Under the pieces are notes generated by a model, which was not told where the DNA came from, did not search any database, and saw only the letters and a list, made by a program, of their open reading frames with translations. This document shows, piece after piece, positions 48,189 to 58,360 of a stretch of 64,000 nucleotides of DNA (position 1 is its first letter; each line of letters opens with the position of its first letter). A program made the position numbers and the translations under genes. Where the stretch lies: assembly GCF_010730955.1 (NCBI RefSeq), contig NZ_AP022577.1:5580001-5644000 (forward strand), written 5' to 3'. The DNA is from Mycolicibacterium aubagnense (lineage in GTDB: Bacteria; Actinomycetota; Actinomycetes; Mycobacteriales; Mycobacteriaceae).

Positions 48189-49553
48189 GTGGATGGATTC
48201 CCGATAATGGGTGTCCCCAATTCCGGGGACACGGCTTGGATGCTGGCCAGCAGCGCACTTGTGCTGCTGATGACGCCAGGCCTGGCGTTCTTCTACGGCG
48301 GTATGGTGCGTGCCCGTGGCGTGCTCAACATGATCATGATGAGCATCAGCGCTATGGGCTTGGTGACGGTGTTGTGGGTCCTATACGGCTTCTCGATGTC
48401 GTTCGGCAATGACACCAGCAATCTGTTCGGCAACCCGGCTCAGTTCTTCGGGCTGAAGGGCATGTTCACTGCCGTCAACGGTGCCGCGGCGGTAGCCGCC
48501 GTGCCCGCCAGCGGCAGTGTTGCGGCAGTCGCCGCCGTACCGGAAGTCGACATCCCGCTGTTCGGCACTATCCCTGCGCTCGTTTTCGTCATGTTCCAGC
48601 TGATGTTCGCGATCATCACAGTCGCCCTGGTCTCGGGCGCGGTTGCCGATCGGCTGAAGTTCAGCAGCTGGTTGGTCTTCGCAGGACTGTGGGCGACGGT
48701 CGTCTACTTCCCGGTTGCGCACTGGGTGTTCGACTTCGACGTGAAGGATGCCGCCGGGAAGGTCATCCATCACGGTGGCTGGATCGCCAACAAGCTCAAC
48801 GCAATTGACTTCGCCGGTGGTACCGCCGTCCACATCAACTCGGGCGCTGCCGGTCTGGCGCTATGCATCGTGTTGGGCAAGCGCAAGGGCTGGCCGACCA
48901 CCAAGATGCGGCCGCACAACCTGCCGTTCGTGATGTTGGGTGCCGGCCTGCTGTGGTTCGGCTGGTACGGGTTCAACGCCGGTTCGGCGCTGTCGGCAAA
49001 TGCATCGGCTGCGGAAACCTTCACCACCACGACCATTGCCACCGCTGCGGCAATGTTGTCCTGGCTTCTCGTCGAGCGGATCCGGGACGGACATGCCACT
49101 ACGCTGGGTGCCGCGTCGGGCATCGTCGCCGGGCTGGTGGCCATCACGCCGTCCTGTTCGTCGGTGAACGTCGTCGGTGCGCTGGCGATCGGCCTGATCG
49201 GTGGTGCGGTGTGTGCCTTGGCCGTCGGCCTGAAGTTCAAGCTCGGCTTCGACGATGCGCTTGACGTCGTGGGCGTGCACATGATCGGTGGTCTCACCGG
49301 CACGCTGTTGATCGGTCTGTTCGCCACCGACGAAGCGCCGGCTGCGGTCAAGGGCTTGTTCTACGGTGGCGGCTGGGCCCAGCTGGAGAAGCAGGCCGTC
49401 GGCGCGTTCTCCGTGCTGGCGTACTCGTTCACTGCCACGCTGATCCTGGCGTTGATCATCAAGTACACAATCGGGCTGCGGCTGAACGAGGAAGATGAGG
49501 CGAGTGGTATCGACGAATCGCAGCACGCGGAAACCGCTTATGAACTCGTGTGA
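48189..49553 (+). CDS. amt: Ammonium transporter
   Basis: 454 residues from GTG 48189, with AGGAGG as RBS. About 11 membrane helices, starting DTAWMLASSALVLLMTPGLAFFYGGMV, with the pore segments DFAGGTAVHINSGAAG and DDALDVVGVHMIGGLTG (the conserved pore histidines). A longer-than-usual Ala/Val loop lies between helices 2 and 3. It conducts ammonium into the cell and is blocked by GlnB. It is first in the amt-glnB-glnD operon behind two GlnR boxes. Homologue of Rv2920c. Confidence 0.97.
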   Translation: MDGFPIMGVPNSGDTAWMLASSALVLLMTPGLAFFYGGMVRARGVLNMIMMSISAMGLVTVLWVLYGFSMSFGNDTSNLFGNPAQFFGLKGMFTAVNGAAAVAAVPASGSVAAVAAVPEVDIPLFGTIPALVFVMFQLMFAIITVALVSGAVADRLKFSSWLVFAGLWATVVYFPVAHWVFDFDVKDAAGKVIHHGGWIANKLNAIDFAGGTAVHINSGAAGLALCIVLGKRKGWPTTKMRPHNLPFVMLGAGLLWFGWYGFNAGSALSANASAAETFTTTTIATAAAMLSWLLVERIRDGHATTLGAASGIVAGLVAITPSCSSVNVVGALAIGLIGGAVCALAVGLKFKLGFDDALDVVGVHMIGGLTGTLLIGLFATDEAPAAVKGLFYGGGWAQLEKQAVGAFSVLAYSFTATLILALIIKYTIGLRLNEEDEASGIDESQHAETAYELV

Positions 49554-49556
49554 TGA

Positions 49557-49946
<390 letters not shown>

Positions 49947-49963
49947 CGGCAGCTGACCACCAG

Positions 49964-52453
49964 ATGACCATGCAGACACCAGATTCCGCTGCCGGGGCCG
50001 ACGACACTTCGGTTTCGCAGGCTTCGGCAGCGGGATCACCCCGTCCGGCAAGCGACCTGAGCGCCGCTGTCGAGCAGCTGCTCGCCGGCGGCGCGCGCCG
50101 GCTCGATTCGGCGGCGTTGCGCGAAGCTCTGGTTGATCTGTACGAATTCTGGCTTGCCGCAAAGGCAACCGAGATCGGTATCACCGAGACCAGCGGCTTC
50201 GCCATCGTGGCGACCGGCGGGCTCGGACGGCGGGAAATGCTGCCGTACTCGGACCTGGATTTGATGCTCTTGCACGACGATCTGCCGAAGGACGTCGTCA
50301 CCGAGGTCGCCGAGGCGCTCTGGTACCCGTTGTGGGACGCCAACATTCATCTGGACCACAGCGTCCGGACCGTGCCGCAGGCACTCAAGACCGCGGCCGG
50401 TGACATCTCCGCGGGGCTGGCCATGCTCGATGCGCGGCACATCGCCGGCGATTCGGATCTGTCGTCCCTACTCGTCGGCGGTGCCCGGCGGCAATGGCGG
50501 ACCGGGATCACGTCCCGTTTCACCGAACTGATCGAGCATGCCGCGGCGCGGTGGGAGCGTTCCGGTCAGATCGCGCACCGTGCCGAGCCGGATCTGAAGA
50601 ACGGCCGCGGCGGCCTGCGTGATGTGCAGCTGTTGAACGCGCTGGCCATGGCGCAGCTGGCCGATGTCTACCCGAGCCGTTCGGTGGCATCACCGATCGG
50701 CACTCTGGGCGAGGCGCATCTGGCCCTGCTCAACGTCCGCACCGAACTGCATCGCGTTTCGCACAAGGGACGCGAGATGGTGCTGGCCCAGTACGCCGAC
50801 GAGGTCGGCGGCGCGCTGGGCATCGGTGACCGCTTCGATCTCGCGCGGATGATCAGCGATGCTGCCCGAACCATCAGTTTCTACGTGGACGCCGGTGTGC
50901 GTACCGCGGGGAATGCCTTGCCGCGCAGAGGCTTCGCAGCCCTCAAGCGACCGGTACGACGGCCGCTCGACGAGGGCGTGCTCGAGTTCGGCGGTGAGGT
51001 CATCTTGGCTCGCGACGCCAAGCCGCAGCGCGATCCGGGCCTGATCCTGCGAGTGGCCGCGGCGGCGGCCACCAACGGACTGCCCATCGCGGCCTCGACG
51101 CTGGCGCGGCTGGCCGAGTCGGCGCCCGAATTGCGGGCCCCGTGGCCCAAGGAAGCACTCAACGACCTCCTGGTGATGTTGACGGCCGGGCCGGGCGCGG
51201 TGGCCACCGTCGAAGCCCTCGACCGGACCGGGTTGTGGGGCCGGTTGTTCCCGGAGTGGGGCGCGATCCGCGATCTACCGCCACGCGACGTCGTCCACAT
51301 CTGGACCGTCGACCGGCATCTGATCGAAACCGTCTCCCGGGCAAGCGCTTTCACCACCCGGGTGGACAGGCCCGATCTGCTGGTGTTGGGCGCGCTGCTG
51401 CACGACATCGGCAAGGGGCGGGGCGGCGACCACAGCGCCATCGGTGCCGAGCTGGCCAACCAGATCGGTCTCCGACTGGGCCTCTGGCCGGCGGACATCG
51501 AGGTGCTGGTCAAGATGGTCCGCTACCACCTGCTGCTGCCGGATACCGCGACCCGTCGAGACCTGCAGGACCCCAAGACCATTGCCGCGGTGGTCGACGC
51601 GCTCGGCGGCGACCCGCTGCTGCTGGAGTTGCTGCACGCGCTGGCCGAGGCAGATTCACTGGCCACCGGCCCCGGTGTGTGGGGCGACTGGAAGGCTTCT
51701 CTGATCGGCGATCTGGTCCGGCGGTGCCGGCTGGTGATGGCGGGGGAGAGCCTGCCGCACCCCGACCCCATTGATCCGCAACTACTTTCGCGGGCCAACC
51801 AATCCGGTGTCCATGTCGAGCTGGCGGTGGCCGACAGCCCACACCTGTTCAACGTCACGATGATCGCTCCGGACCGGCGCGGCCTGCTGTCCAAAGCGGC
51901 CGGGGTCCTGGCGCTGCACTCGCTGCGCGTGCACTCGGCGTCGGTCAACAGCCACGAGGGGCTGGCAATCAACACGTTCGTGGTGTCGCCGCACTTCGGC
52001 TCGCCACCGGCCGCCGAACTGTTGCGCCAGCAGTTCATCTTGGCGCTCGACGGTGAGCTGGACGTGATCGCCGCGCTGGAGCAGCGCGACGAGGAAACAC
52101 CTGCCCCGACCCGGCGCGCCGGTGAGATTCCGGCAGCCGTGCCCGGCTACCACGCGATCGCGCCGCCGCGCGTGCGGTGGTTTGCAGGCTCCTCGGCTGG
52201 TGAACTGGTGGTACAGATTCGCAGCGCCGACCGGCCCGGCCTACTCGCCCGGCTGGCCGCCGTGGTCGAGCACAAGGACGTGGACGTCGCCTGGGCGAAG
52301 GTGACGACGCTCGGCGCGACCGTCGTCGACGCCTTCGGTCTGGCGGTTCCCGAGGCCTTCACGGCCGCCGAGGCCCGGACCGCGTTCGAGCAGGATCTGT
52401 ATGCGGTGCTGCCCGCCCCGCCGCCGGTCAAGCCCGCAACAGCCGCCAGCTGA
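49964..52453 (+). CDS. glnD: PII nucleotidyltransferase GlnD
   Basis: 829 residues from ATG 49964; the frame opens earlier inside glnB. The nucleotidyltransferase domain has [22 protein letters not shown], the HD domain has [20 protein letters not shown], and two ACT domains near the C-terminus start at [20 protein letters not shown] and [17 protein letters not shown]. It adds AMP to GlnB Tyr51 when nitrogen is short and removes it when plentiful; the ACT domains sense glutamine. It is the last gene of the operon and is convergent with the molybdoenzyme. Homologue of Rv2918c. Confidence 0.96.
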   Translation: MTMQTPDSAAGADDTSVSQASAAGSPRPASDLSAAVEQLLAGGARRLDSAALREALVDLYEFWLAAKATEIGITETSGFAIVATGGLGRREMLPYSDLDLMLLHDDLPKDVVTEVAEALWYPLWDANIHLDHSVRTVPQALKTAAGDISAGLAMLDARHIAGDSDLSSLLVGGARRQWRTGITSRFTELIEHAAARWERSGQIAHRAEPDLKNGRGGLRDVQLLNALAMAQLADVYPSRSVASPIGTLGEAHLALLNVRTELHRVSHKGREMVLAQYADEVGGALGIGDRFDLARMISDAARTISFYVDAGVRTAGNALPRRGFAALKRPVRRPLDEGVLEFGGEVILARDAKPQRDPGLILRVAAAAATNGLPIAASTLARLAESAPELRAPWPKEALNDLLVMLTAGPGAVATVEALDRTGLWGRLFPEWGAIRDLPPRDVVHIWTVDRHLIETVSRASAFTTRVDRPDLLVLGALLHDIGKGRGGDHSAIGAELANQIGLRLGLWPADIEVLVKMVRYHLLLPDTATRRDLQDPKTIAAVVDALGGDPLLLELLHALAEADSLATGPGVWGDWKASLIGDLVRRCRLVMAGESLPHPDPIDPQLLSRANQSGVHVELAVADSPHLFNVTMIAPDRRGLLSKAAGVLALHSLRVHSASVNSHEGLAINTFVVSPHFGSPPAAELLRQQFILALDGELDVIAALEQRDEETPAPTRRAGEIPAAVPGYHAIAPPRVRWFAGSSAGELVVQIRSADRPGLLARLAAVVEHKDVDVAWAKVTTLGATVVDAFGLAVPEAFTAAEARTAFEQDLYAVLPAPPPVKPATAAS

Positions 52454-52460
52454 GACCGGT

Positions 52461-54650
52461 TCAGCCGGCGCTCACGTTGACCCAGGTGTTGTTGACGGCC
52501 GCCGTCCCGGTGAAGGGGTCTACCAACGCCGGATCGTGGAGGTCGTTCACATTGGCGCCGGGCAGGCTATCGGCATGGCGCCAGCCGGTGTTCGTGTGGC
52601 CCCAGCCGTGCGGAACCGCAACGGTGCCCGGGCGGATATCGTCGCTGAGGTCCAGCGGCAGCTCGATGCGCCCGACCGCCGAGGTGATCCGGACCATGTC
52701 GCCTTGCGTGAGCCGGCGCGCATCAGCATCGGAGGGATGCATCAGCAGCGTGCACTTGTTGGAGCCGCCTGTCATCGACGGCAGATTGTGCAGCCAGGAG
52801 TTGTTGCTGCGCAGTTGACGCCGGCCGATGAGCTGCAGATCGCGGCCGGAGTCGTCAGTGTTGTTCGCCGCCTTGTCGAGCAGCTGGACGGCGGCCGCCA
52901 CGAACTCGGGAGGCGCCAGGGCCACCTTGCGGTCGCGGGTGGCGATCACCTTGCGCAGCCGCGGATGCAGTGGACCGAGGTCCAGGCCGCCGGCGCTGGA
53001 CCGCAGGTCGTCCATTGACTTTCCCTTGCGGCCCTTGCGGATTCGCCCATAAGGTCCGGTTGCCAGCGCTACTGCGGCCATCCGCATCGGGTTGGCGAAC
53101 TGGATCAGCGGGGTGCGCAGCGGCGCGGTCAATTGCCGTAGCGGAGCCGGGAGGAGTTCCATGGTCAGGCGACTGAGGATTTCCCAGTCCTCCAAAGCGC
53201 CTGCGGGCGGGTCGAAGGACCGGTGTTGGTAGCGAATGTTGTTGCGCACGCTGAAGATCGTGGTCAACAGCCCGACGTCTTCGCGCTCCAGCGGTGACAC
53301 CGGCGGCAGGATGAAGTCCGCGTGCCGGGTGGTTTCGGTGACGTACATATCCACTGCCACATACAGATCCAGCGATGCCAGCGCCTCGCCGAGTCGGCCC
53401 TTCTGTGGGACGGACGACACCGGGTTGCCGGCGTAGGTGATCATCGCGCGGATCTGGCCGTCCCCGGGGGTGAGGATTTCGTCGGCCATCGCGACGGCGG
53501 GCAGCTCGGCACGGAAGGACTGGTAGCGGCCGGACCGGTCGGTCCACGCCCCGTGTCCCACCGGGACATACTTGGCCAGCCGTGGCAGGTCGGCGATCGG
53601 CGTGGAGAACATGGTTCCGCCCGCGCGGTCCAGGTTGCCGGTGACCGTGTTGAGGACCATGACCAGCCAGCTCACCAGGGTCCCGGTCTGTTGTTGGCAG
53701 ATCCCGATCCGGGCGTAGATCGCGGCCGATTCCGCGGCTGCATGCTCGCGCGCCAAGGTGCGGATCGTCTCCGCGTCCACCCCGGCGCGCTGTGCGACAG
53801 CCTCCGGACTGGCGCCGCCGACCAATCCCTTGAGTTCGTGCCATCCGGTCGCGATCTGATCGAGAGCCGCTGTATCGCAAAGGTTTTCATTGATCAGCAC
53901 GTGCAGCATGCCCAGCAGCAGGTACGCGTCGCCGCCGGGGCGCACCGACACGTGCTGGTCGGCCATCCGGGCGGTCTCGGTCCGGCGGGGGTCGATGACG
54001 ACGACGGTGCCGCCGCGTTCGCGGATCGCCTTGATGCGGCGTTTGGCGCCCGGCATGATCGACATCGAACCGTTCGACACCGCGGGGTTGGCGCCGAGAA
54101 TCACCAGCCGCTGGGTGCGGTCGATATCGGTGATCGGGACCAGGACGTTGGAGCCGAAGACCCGCCACGCGGCATATTCGTGAGGCATCTGGTCGAGCGT
54201 GGAGGCCGAGAAGAAGTTCGGGGTCAGCAGGGCCGCCCGCAACATCAGGCCGTAGAACGCGCCCGAACTGTGCGCTGCCGGGTTGCCCAGGTACATCCCG
54301 GCCGAGCGGACCCCGTGCTCCTTGCGGATGCGACGCAGTCGGGCCCCGATCTCGGCGAAGGCCTCGTCCCAACTCACCGGCTCGAAACTGTCGCCGACCC
54401 GCCGCATCGGGGTGCGCAGCCGGTCGGGATCGTGGTGGAGGGCACCCATAGCGGTGGCCTTGGGGCAGATATAGCCCTTCGAGAAGACGTCGTCGGGGTT
54501 GCCCTCGATGCGGCTGACCTTGCCGTCGGTCACCGTGACGTGGATTCCACAGTGCGCCTCGCACAGCGTGCACTGGCTGACGTGCGTGGTGGCGACCACA
54601 TCGTCTGTAGCGCGGTGTACTCCGGGCAGGGGCATGTCGATCGCTGTCAC
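52461..54650 (-). CDS. Molybdopterin oxidoreductase, formate dehydrogenase/nitrate reductase superfamily
   Basis: 729 residues. The N-terminal 4Fe-4S site has Cys27, Cys30, Cys34 and Cys62 (SQCTLCEAHCG; SKGYICPKA). The bis-MGD-binding domains follow: LVILGANPAVSNGSMS, VVVIDPRRTETARMADQHVSVRPGGDAYLLLG, and the C-terminal barrel with MHPSDADARRLTQGDMVRIT and VPHGWGHTNTGW. At the place where formate dehydrogenases carry Cys or Sec, the sequence reads SASTLDQMPHEYAA with neither, so a formate dehydrogenase call would be unsafe. No signal peptide or partner subunit is visible. It lies where M. tuberculosis has no such gene, between glnD and ffh. Confidence 0.87.
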   Translation of the reverse strand: MTAIDMPLPGVHRATDDVVATTHVSQCTLCEAHCGIHVTVTDGKVSRIEGNPDDVFSKGYICPKATAMGALHHDPDRLRTPMRRVGDSFEPVSWDEAFAEIGARLRRIRKEHGVRSAGMYLGNPAAHSSGAFYGLMLRAALLTPNFFSASTLDQMPHEYAAWRVFGSNVLVPITDIDRTQRLVILGANPAVSNGSMSIMPGAKRRIKAIRERGGTVVVIDPRRTETARMADQHVSVRPGGDAYLLLGMLHVLINENLCDTAALDQIATGWHELKGLVGGASPEAVAQRAGVDAETIRTLAREHAAAESAAIYARIGICQQQTGTLVSWLVMVLNTVTGNLDRAGGTMFSTPIADLPRLAKYVPVGHGAWTDRSGRYQSFRAELPAVAMADEILTPGDGQIRAMITYAGNPVSSVPQKGRLGEALASLDLYVAVDMYVTETTRHADFILPPVSPLEREDVGLLTTIFSVRNNIRYQHRSFDPPAGALEDWEILSRLTMELLPAPLRQLTAPLRTPLIQFANPMRMAAVALATGPYGRIRKGRKGKSMDDLRSSAGGLDLGPLHPRLRKVIATRDRKVALAPPEFVAAAVQLLDKAANNTDDSGRDLQLIGRRQLRSNNSWLHNLPSMTGGSNKCTLLMHPSDADARRLTQGDMVRITSAVGRIELPLDLSDDIRPGTVAVPHGWGHTNTGWRHADSLPGANVNDLHDPALVDPFTGTAAVNNTWVNVSAG

Positions 54651-54742
54651 AGGGCCTCCGGGACGATCTGGCTACGTGCGTGACCAGACTATCCACGACA
54701 GTGCGCTCCAGGCCAGACCCAGCCGCCCGTTAGGCTTGTCCC

Positions 54743-56314
54743 GTGTTTGAATCCCTGTCCGACCGGTTGACCGGTGCGCTGTCGGGTCTGCGCGGCAAGG
54801 GCCGGCTGACCGACGCCGATATCGACGCCACGGCCCGCGAGATCCGCCTGGCACTGCTCGAAGCCGACGTGTCGCTGCCGGTGACGCGCGAGTTCATCGG
54901 CAGGATCAAGGACCGCGCCAAGGGCGCCGAAGTTTCCGGTGCGCTGAACCCGGCGCAGCAGGTCGTCAAGATCGTCAACGAGGAGCTCATCGGCATCCTC
55001 GGTGGTGAGACGCGTCAGCTGGCATTCGCCAAGACCCCGCCGACGGTCATCATGCTCGCGGGTCTGCAGGGTTCCGGTAAGACCACCCTGGCCGGCAAGC
55101 TGTCGAAATGGCTTGCCGAGCAAGGACATACGCCGCTGCTGGTGGCCTGCGACCTGCAGCGCCCCGGTGCGGTCAGTCAGCTCCAGATCGTCGGTGAGCG
55201 GGCGGGCGTCAGCGTCTTCGCCCCGCACCCGGGAGTGTCGCCCGGCGGCGTGACCATCGATCAGATGACCACCGGTGACCCGGTTTCGGTGGCCGCCGCG
55301 GGTCTGGCCGAGGCCAAGGCCAAGCACTTCGACGTCGTGATCGTCGATACCGCCGGCCGCCTCGGTATCGACGAAGAACTGATGGCCCAGGCCGCCGCGA
55401 TCCGCGACGCCGTCAAGCCTGACGAGACGCTGTTCGTCCTCGACGCGATGATCGGTCAGGACGCCGTCACCACCGCCAACGCCTTCCGTGAGGGCGTCGG
55501 CTTCACCGGTGTCGTGCTGACCAAGCTGGACGGCGACGCCCGCGGTGGTGCCGCGCTGTCCGTGCGTGAGGTCACCGGCGCGCCGATCCTGTTCGCCTCC
55601 GCCGGCGAGAAGCTCGAAGACTTCGACGTCTTCCATCCCGACCGCATGGCGTCGCGCATCTTGGGCATGGGTGACGTGCTCACGCTGATCGAGCAGGCCG
55701 AGCAGGTCTTCGACCAGAAGAAGGCCGAAGAAGCCGCGGCCAAGATCGGTTCCGGCGAGCTCACGCTCGAGGACTTCCTCGAGCAGATGCTGATGATCCG
55801 CAAGATGGGTCCGATCGGAAACCTGCTGGGCATGTTGCCCGGTGCCGGTCAGATGAAGGAAGCCCTGGCAGCTGTCGACGACAGCCACCTGGACCGCATT
55901 CAGGCCATCATCCGCGGTATGACCCCCGCTGAACGATCCGACCCGAAGATCATCAACGCCTCGCGGCGGCTGCGCATCGCGAACGGCTCCGGCGTGACGG
56001 TGGCCGACGTCAACCAATTGGTCGACCGCTTCTTCGAGGCCCGCAAGATGATGTCTGCGATGGCCGGTCAGATGGGAATGCCGTTCGGCCGCAAGAACAC
56101 CCGCAAGGCCGCCAAGGGCAAGAACAAGCAGGCCGGCAAGAAGAAGGGCGGGCGGGGGCCGACGCCGCCGAAGGCCGCCAACCCGTTCGGCCTCGATCCC
56201 AGCGCATTGCCGGGCGGCTTCCCGGACCTGTCCAACATGCCCCAGGGGCTCAACGAGCTGCCGCCGGGCCTTGCCGATTTCGATCTGTCGCAGCTGAAGT
56301 TCCCGAAGAAATAG
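54743..56314 (+). CDS. ffh: Signal recognition particle protein Ffh
   Basis: 523 residues. The N-domain begins MFESLSDRLTGALSGLRGKG, and the GTPase has GLQGSGKTTLAGKLS, DLQRPGAVSQL, VDTAGRL and TKLDGDARGG. The methionine-rich M domain (from about 330) has LGMLPGAGQMKEAL and RFFEARKMMSAMAGQMG, then a Lys/Gly/Pro-rich tail usual in actinobacteria. It binds signal sequences and 4.5S RNA and delivers ribosomes to FtsY. TAGGCT at 54731-54736 ends 6 nt before GTG 54743. Homologue of Rv2916c. Confidence 0.98.
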   Translation: MFESLSDRLTGALSGLRGKGRLTDADIDATAREIRLALLEADVSLPVTREFIGRIKDRAKGAEVSGALNPAQQVVKIVNEELIGILGGETRQLAFAKTPPTVIMLAGLQGSGKTTLAGKLSKWLAEQGHTPLLVACDLQRPGAVSQLQIVGERAGVSVFAPHPGVSPGGVTIDQMTTGDPVSVAAAGLAEAKAKHFDVVIVDTAGRLGIDEELMAQAAAIRDAVKPDETLFVLDAMIGQDAVTTANAFREGVGFTGVVLTKLDGDARGGAALSVREVTGAPILFASAGEKLEDFDVFHPDRMASRILGMGDVLTLIEQAEQVFDQKKAEEAAAKIGSGELTLEDFLEQMLMIRKMGPIGNLLGMLPGAGQMKEALAAVDDSHLDRIQAIIRGMTPAERSDPKIINASRRLRIANGSGVTVADVNQLVDRFFEARKMMSAMAGQMGMPFGRKNTRKAAKGKNKQAGKKKGGRGPTPPKAANPFGLDPSALPGGFPDLSNMPQGLNELPPGLADFDLSQLKFPKK

Positions 56315-56315
56315 C

Positions 56316-57413
56316 GTGACCGCAGCGGCTTCTCCCGTCGCTCCGCTCGCCCCGATGCACGTGCGCGGTCGAGGCTTGCCCGACGGCGACGAGGTGCAGT
56401 GGTGGATACACGGCGGGGTGCTGTCGGCCGAACCCGTCGCCGGCGCGGAGACGATCTTCGACGGTGGCTGGATCATCCCCGGCCTGGTCGACGCGCACTG
56501 CCACGTGGGCCTCGGTCCGGGCGGCGCCGTCGAGCTCGACGAGGCAGAGCGCCAGGCCGAGACCGAGCGGCAGGCCGGGGCGTTGCTCCTGCGCGACGCC
56601 GGTTCGCCGGTGGACACCCGCGGCTTCGACGACCGCGATGACCTGCCACGGATCATCCGGGCGGGTCGGCACCTGGCCCGGCCCAAACGCTACCTGCCGG
56701 GGCTGCCGATCGACATCGAGGACGAGTCGCAGCTGCCGCAGTACGTCGCCGAACAGGCCCGTCGTGGTGACGGCTGGGTCAAGCTCGTCGGCGACTGGAT
56801 CGACCGGGGAGTGGGCGACCTGGCCCCACTGTGGTCCGACGGCGTCCTCAAACAAGCCATCGAGGCCGCGCATGCCAACGGCGCACGGGTGACGGCGCAC
56901 GTATTCGGTGAGGAGGCGCTGCCGGGGCTGATCAACGCCGGCATCGACTGTATCGAGCACGGCACCGGGATCACCGACGCCACCATCGAACTGATGCTGG
57001 CCCACGGTACGGCGCTGGTGCCGACCCTGATCAACATCGAGAATTTCCCCGGCATCGCGGAGAAGGCGGCCAAGTTCCCGGCCTACGCCAAGCACATGCG
57101 CGATCTGTACGCGACGTGCCCGCAGCGCGTCGGGGCCGCGCACGAGGCCGGGGTGCCGATCTATGCGGGCACCGACGCGGGCGGCATGATCGCCCACGGC
57201 CGGATCGCCGACGAGGTCGCCGCCCTCGGCCGCGTGGGTCTGAGCTCGACGGAAGCGCTGGGGGCGGCCAGTTGGGACGCGCGAAAGTGGTTGGGGCGTC
57301 CGGCACTTGAGCACGGCGCACCGGCCGACCTGGTCTGTTACGCCGACGACCCGCGGGTGCCGGGGGTGCTCGACCACCCCGCGCTGGTGATCCTGCGCGG
57401 CCGCGTCTACTGA
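56316..57413 (+). CDS. Amidohydrolase family protein
   Basis: 365 residues from GTG 56316, one nt after the ffh stop. The metal-binding HxH is in WIIPGLVDAHCHVGLG, later ligands in ANGARVTAHVFG and CIEHGTG, and the catalytic Asp in YAGTDAGG. The end, GAPADLVCYADDPRVP, is the small beta domain of imidazolonepropionase/dihydroorotase-like amidohydrolases. It is the homologue of Rv2915c. Substrate is unknown. The reading frame includes a family B repeat word near residue 8, so that repeat is partly coding here. Confidence 0.9.
   Translation: MTAAASPVAPLAPMHVRGRGLPDGDEVQWWIHGGVLSAEPVAGAETIFDGGWIIPGLVDAHCHVGLGPGGAVELDEAERQAETERQAGALLLRDAGSPVDTRGFDDRDDLPRIIRAGRHLARPKRYLPGLPIDIEDESQLPQYVAEQARRGDGWVKLVGDWIDRGVGDLAPLWSDGVLKQAIEAAHANGARVTAHVFGEEALPGLINAGIDCIEHGTGITDATIELMLAHGTALVPTLINIENFPGIAEKAAKFPAYAKHMRDLYATCPQRVGAAHEAGVPIYAGTDAGGMIAHGRIADEVAALGRVGLSSTEALGAASWDARKWLGRPALEHGAPADLVCYADDPRVPGVLDHPALVILRGRVY
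56334..56352 (+). repeat. Short dispersed repeat, family B, copy 2
   Basis: CCCGTCGCTCCGCTCGCCC, one base from the consensus. It lies within the amidohydrolase N-terminal codons. Confidence 0.45.
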
Positions 57414-57414
57414 C

Positions 57415-58263
57415 TCAGGTGTATTGGCTGAAACCCCAGTCGAACAATTGCGTCGCCTGTCCGTAGAGATCGCCGGTGCCGTACATCTGCACCACGATCA
57501 GCCGGTGATTCCCGCGCTGTGCCGCACCGACGTACGTCTTGCGGGCGAGGTCCGTGTAGCCGGTCTTGCCGGCGAAATCGCCCGGGTATCTGGTCAGCAG
57601 CTCGTTCTGTCCGGTGAGGGTCCGGCCGGGGAACTCGGCGGACGTCTGCCGGAAGATTTCGGCGATCACCGGATAGGTCAGCGCCGCGCGGTAGATCACC
57701 CCGAGGTCGCGCGGTGTGGTGATCGATTCCCACCCGGGTCCGTCGAGCCCGGACGGCGAGCCGGCCCGTGTGCCTCGGGCACCGAGCGAAGCCGCCTTGC
57801 GGTTCATGGCGGCCACCGTGACGCGCTGCCCGCCGAGCATGTCGGCCAGCATGTTGGCGGCGTCATTGCCCGACACCATCAGCAACCCGTCCAAGAGCTG
57901 GCGCACGGAGTACACCTGGCCGGGTTTGAGCCCGACGCACGAGCACTCGACCTTGGTGTGTGACTCGTTGGCCCGTCCGAGCGCATCCGGACGCAGGTTG
58001 TCCAGCACGACCATGGCCAGCAGTGGCTTGATGGTGCTGGCCGGGGCGTACGAGCCGCCCGGGTCTTGGGACGCCAGTACCTGGCCGGTATCCAAGTCGG
58101 CGACCAGCCACGCTTTGGCAGGGCCATTGGCCAGCGCCTGCGCGCCCGCAGGCTGCACGGAGGGTTCGGCTGCCGCCCGATAGTCGGCACCGCCGACGCC
58201 GGCGATCGGGGTCGCCAGTGCCGTGCTGAGGGCCAGTACGGCGGCCGTGAACAGTCTGCGCAC
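57415..58263 (-). CDS. D-alanyl-D-alanine carboxypeptidase (PBP), paralogue 1
   Basis: 282 residues with a signal peptide (MRRLFTAAVLALSTALATPIAGVGGA). Active-site motifs are STIK (76-79), SGN (131-133) and KTG (233-235), the class C/low-molecular-weight PBP set. It trims the terminal D-Ala from peptidoglycan stem peptides outside the membrane. A two-cysteine pattern (ECSCVG) before SGN is shared with the next gene. It corresponds to DacB2 (Rv2911) or its duplicate. The stop lies 2 nt from the amidohydrolase stop on the other strand. Confidence 0.93.
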   Translation of the reverse strand: MRRLFTAAVLALSTALATPIAGVGGADYRAAAEPSVQPAGAQALANGPAKAWLVADLDTGQVLASQDPGGSYAPASTIKPLLAMVVLDNLRPDALGRANESHTKVECSCVGLKPGQVYSVRQLLDGLLMVSGNDAANMLADMLGGQRVTVAAMNRKAASLGARGTRAGSPSGLDGPGWESITTPRDLGVIYRAALTYPVIAEIFRQTSAEFPGRTLTGQNELLTRYPGDFAGKTGYTDLARKTYVGAAQRGNHRLIVVQMYGTGDLYGQATQLFDWGFSQYT

Positions 58264-58341
58264 GAGCGCCGACGCTACGGACCGCAGGCTGCGATGAGCT
58301 CGCGCCGAGATTCCGGTCGGGTATCAGTTACCCCGGGTGAT

Positions 58342-58360
58342 CCCCGTCGCTTCGCTCGTC
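58342..58360 (+). repeat. Short dispersed repeat, family B, copy 3
   Basis: CCCCGTCGCTTCGCTCGTC, in the 96-bp gap between the two carboxypeptidase genes, reaching the second gene's stop codon. Confidence 0.5.
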
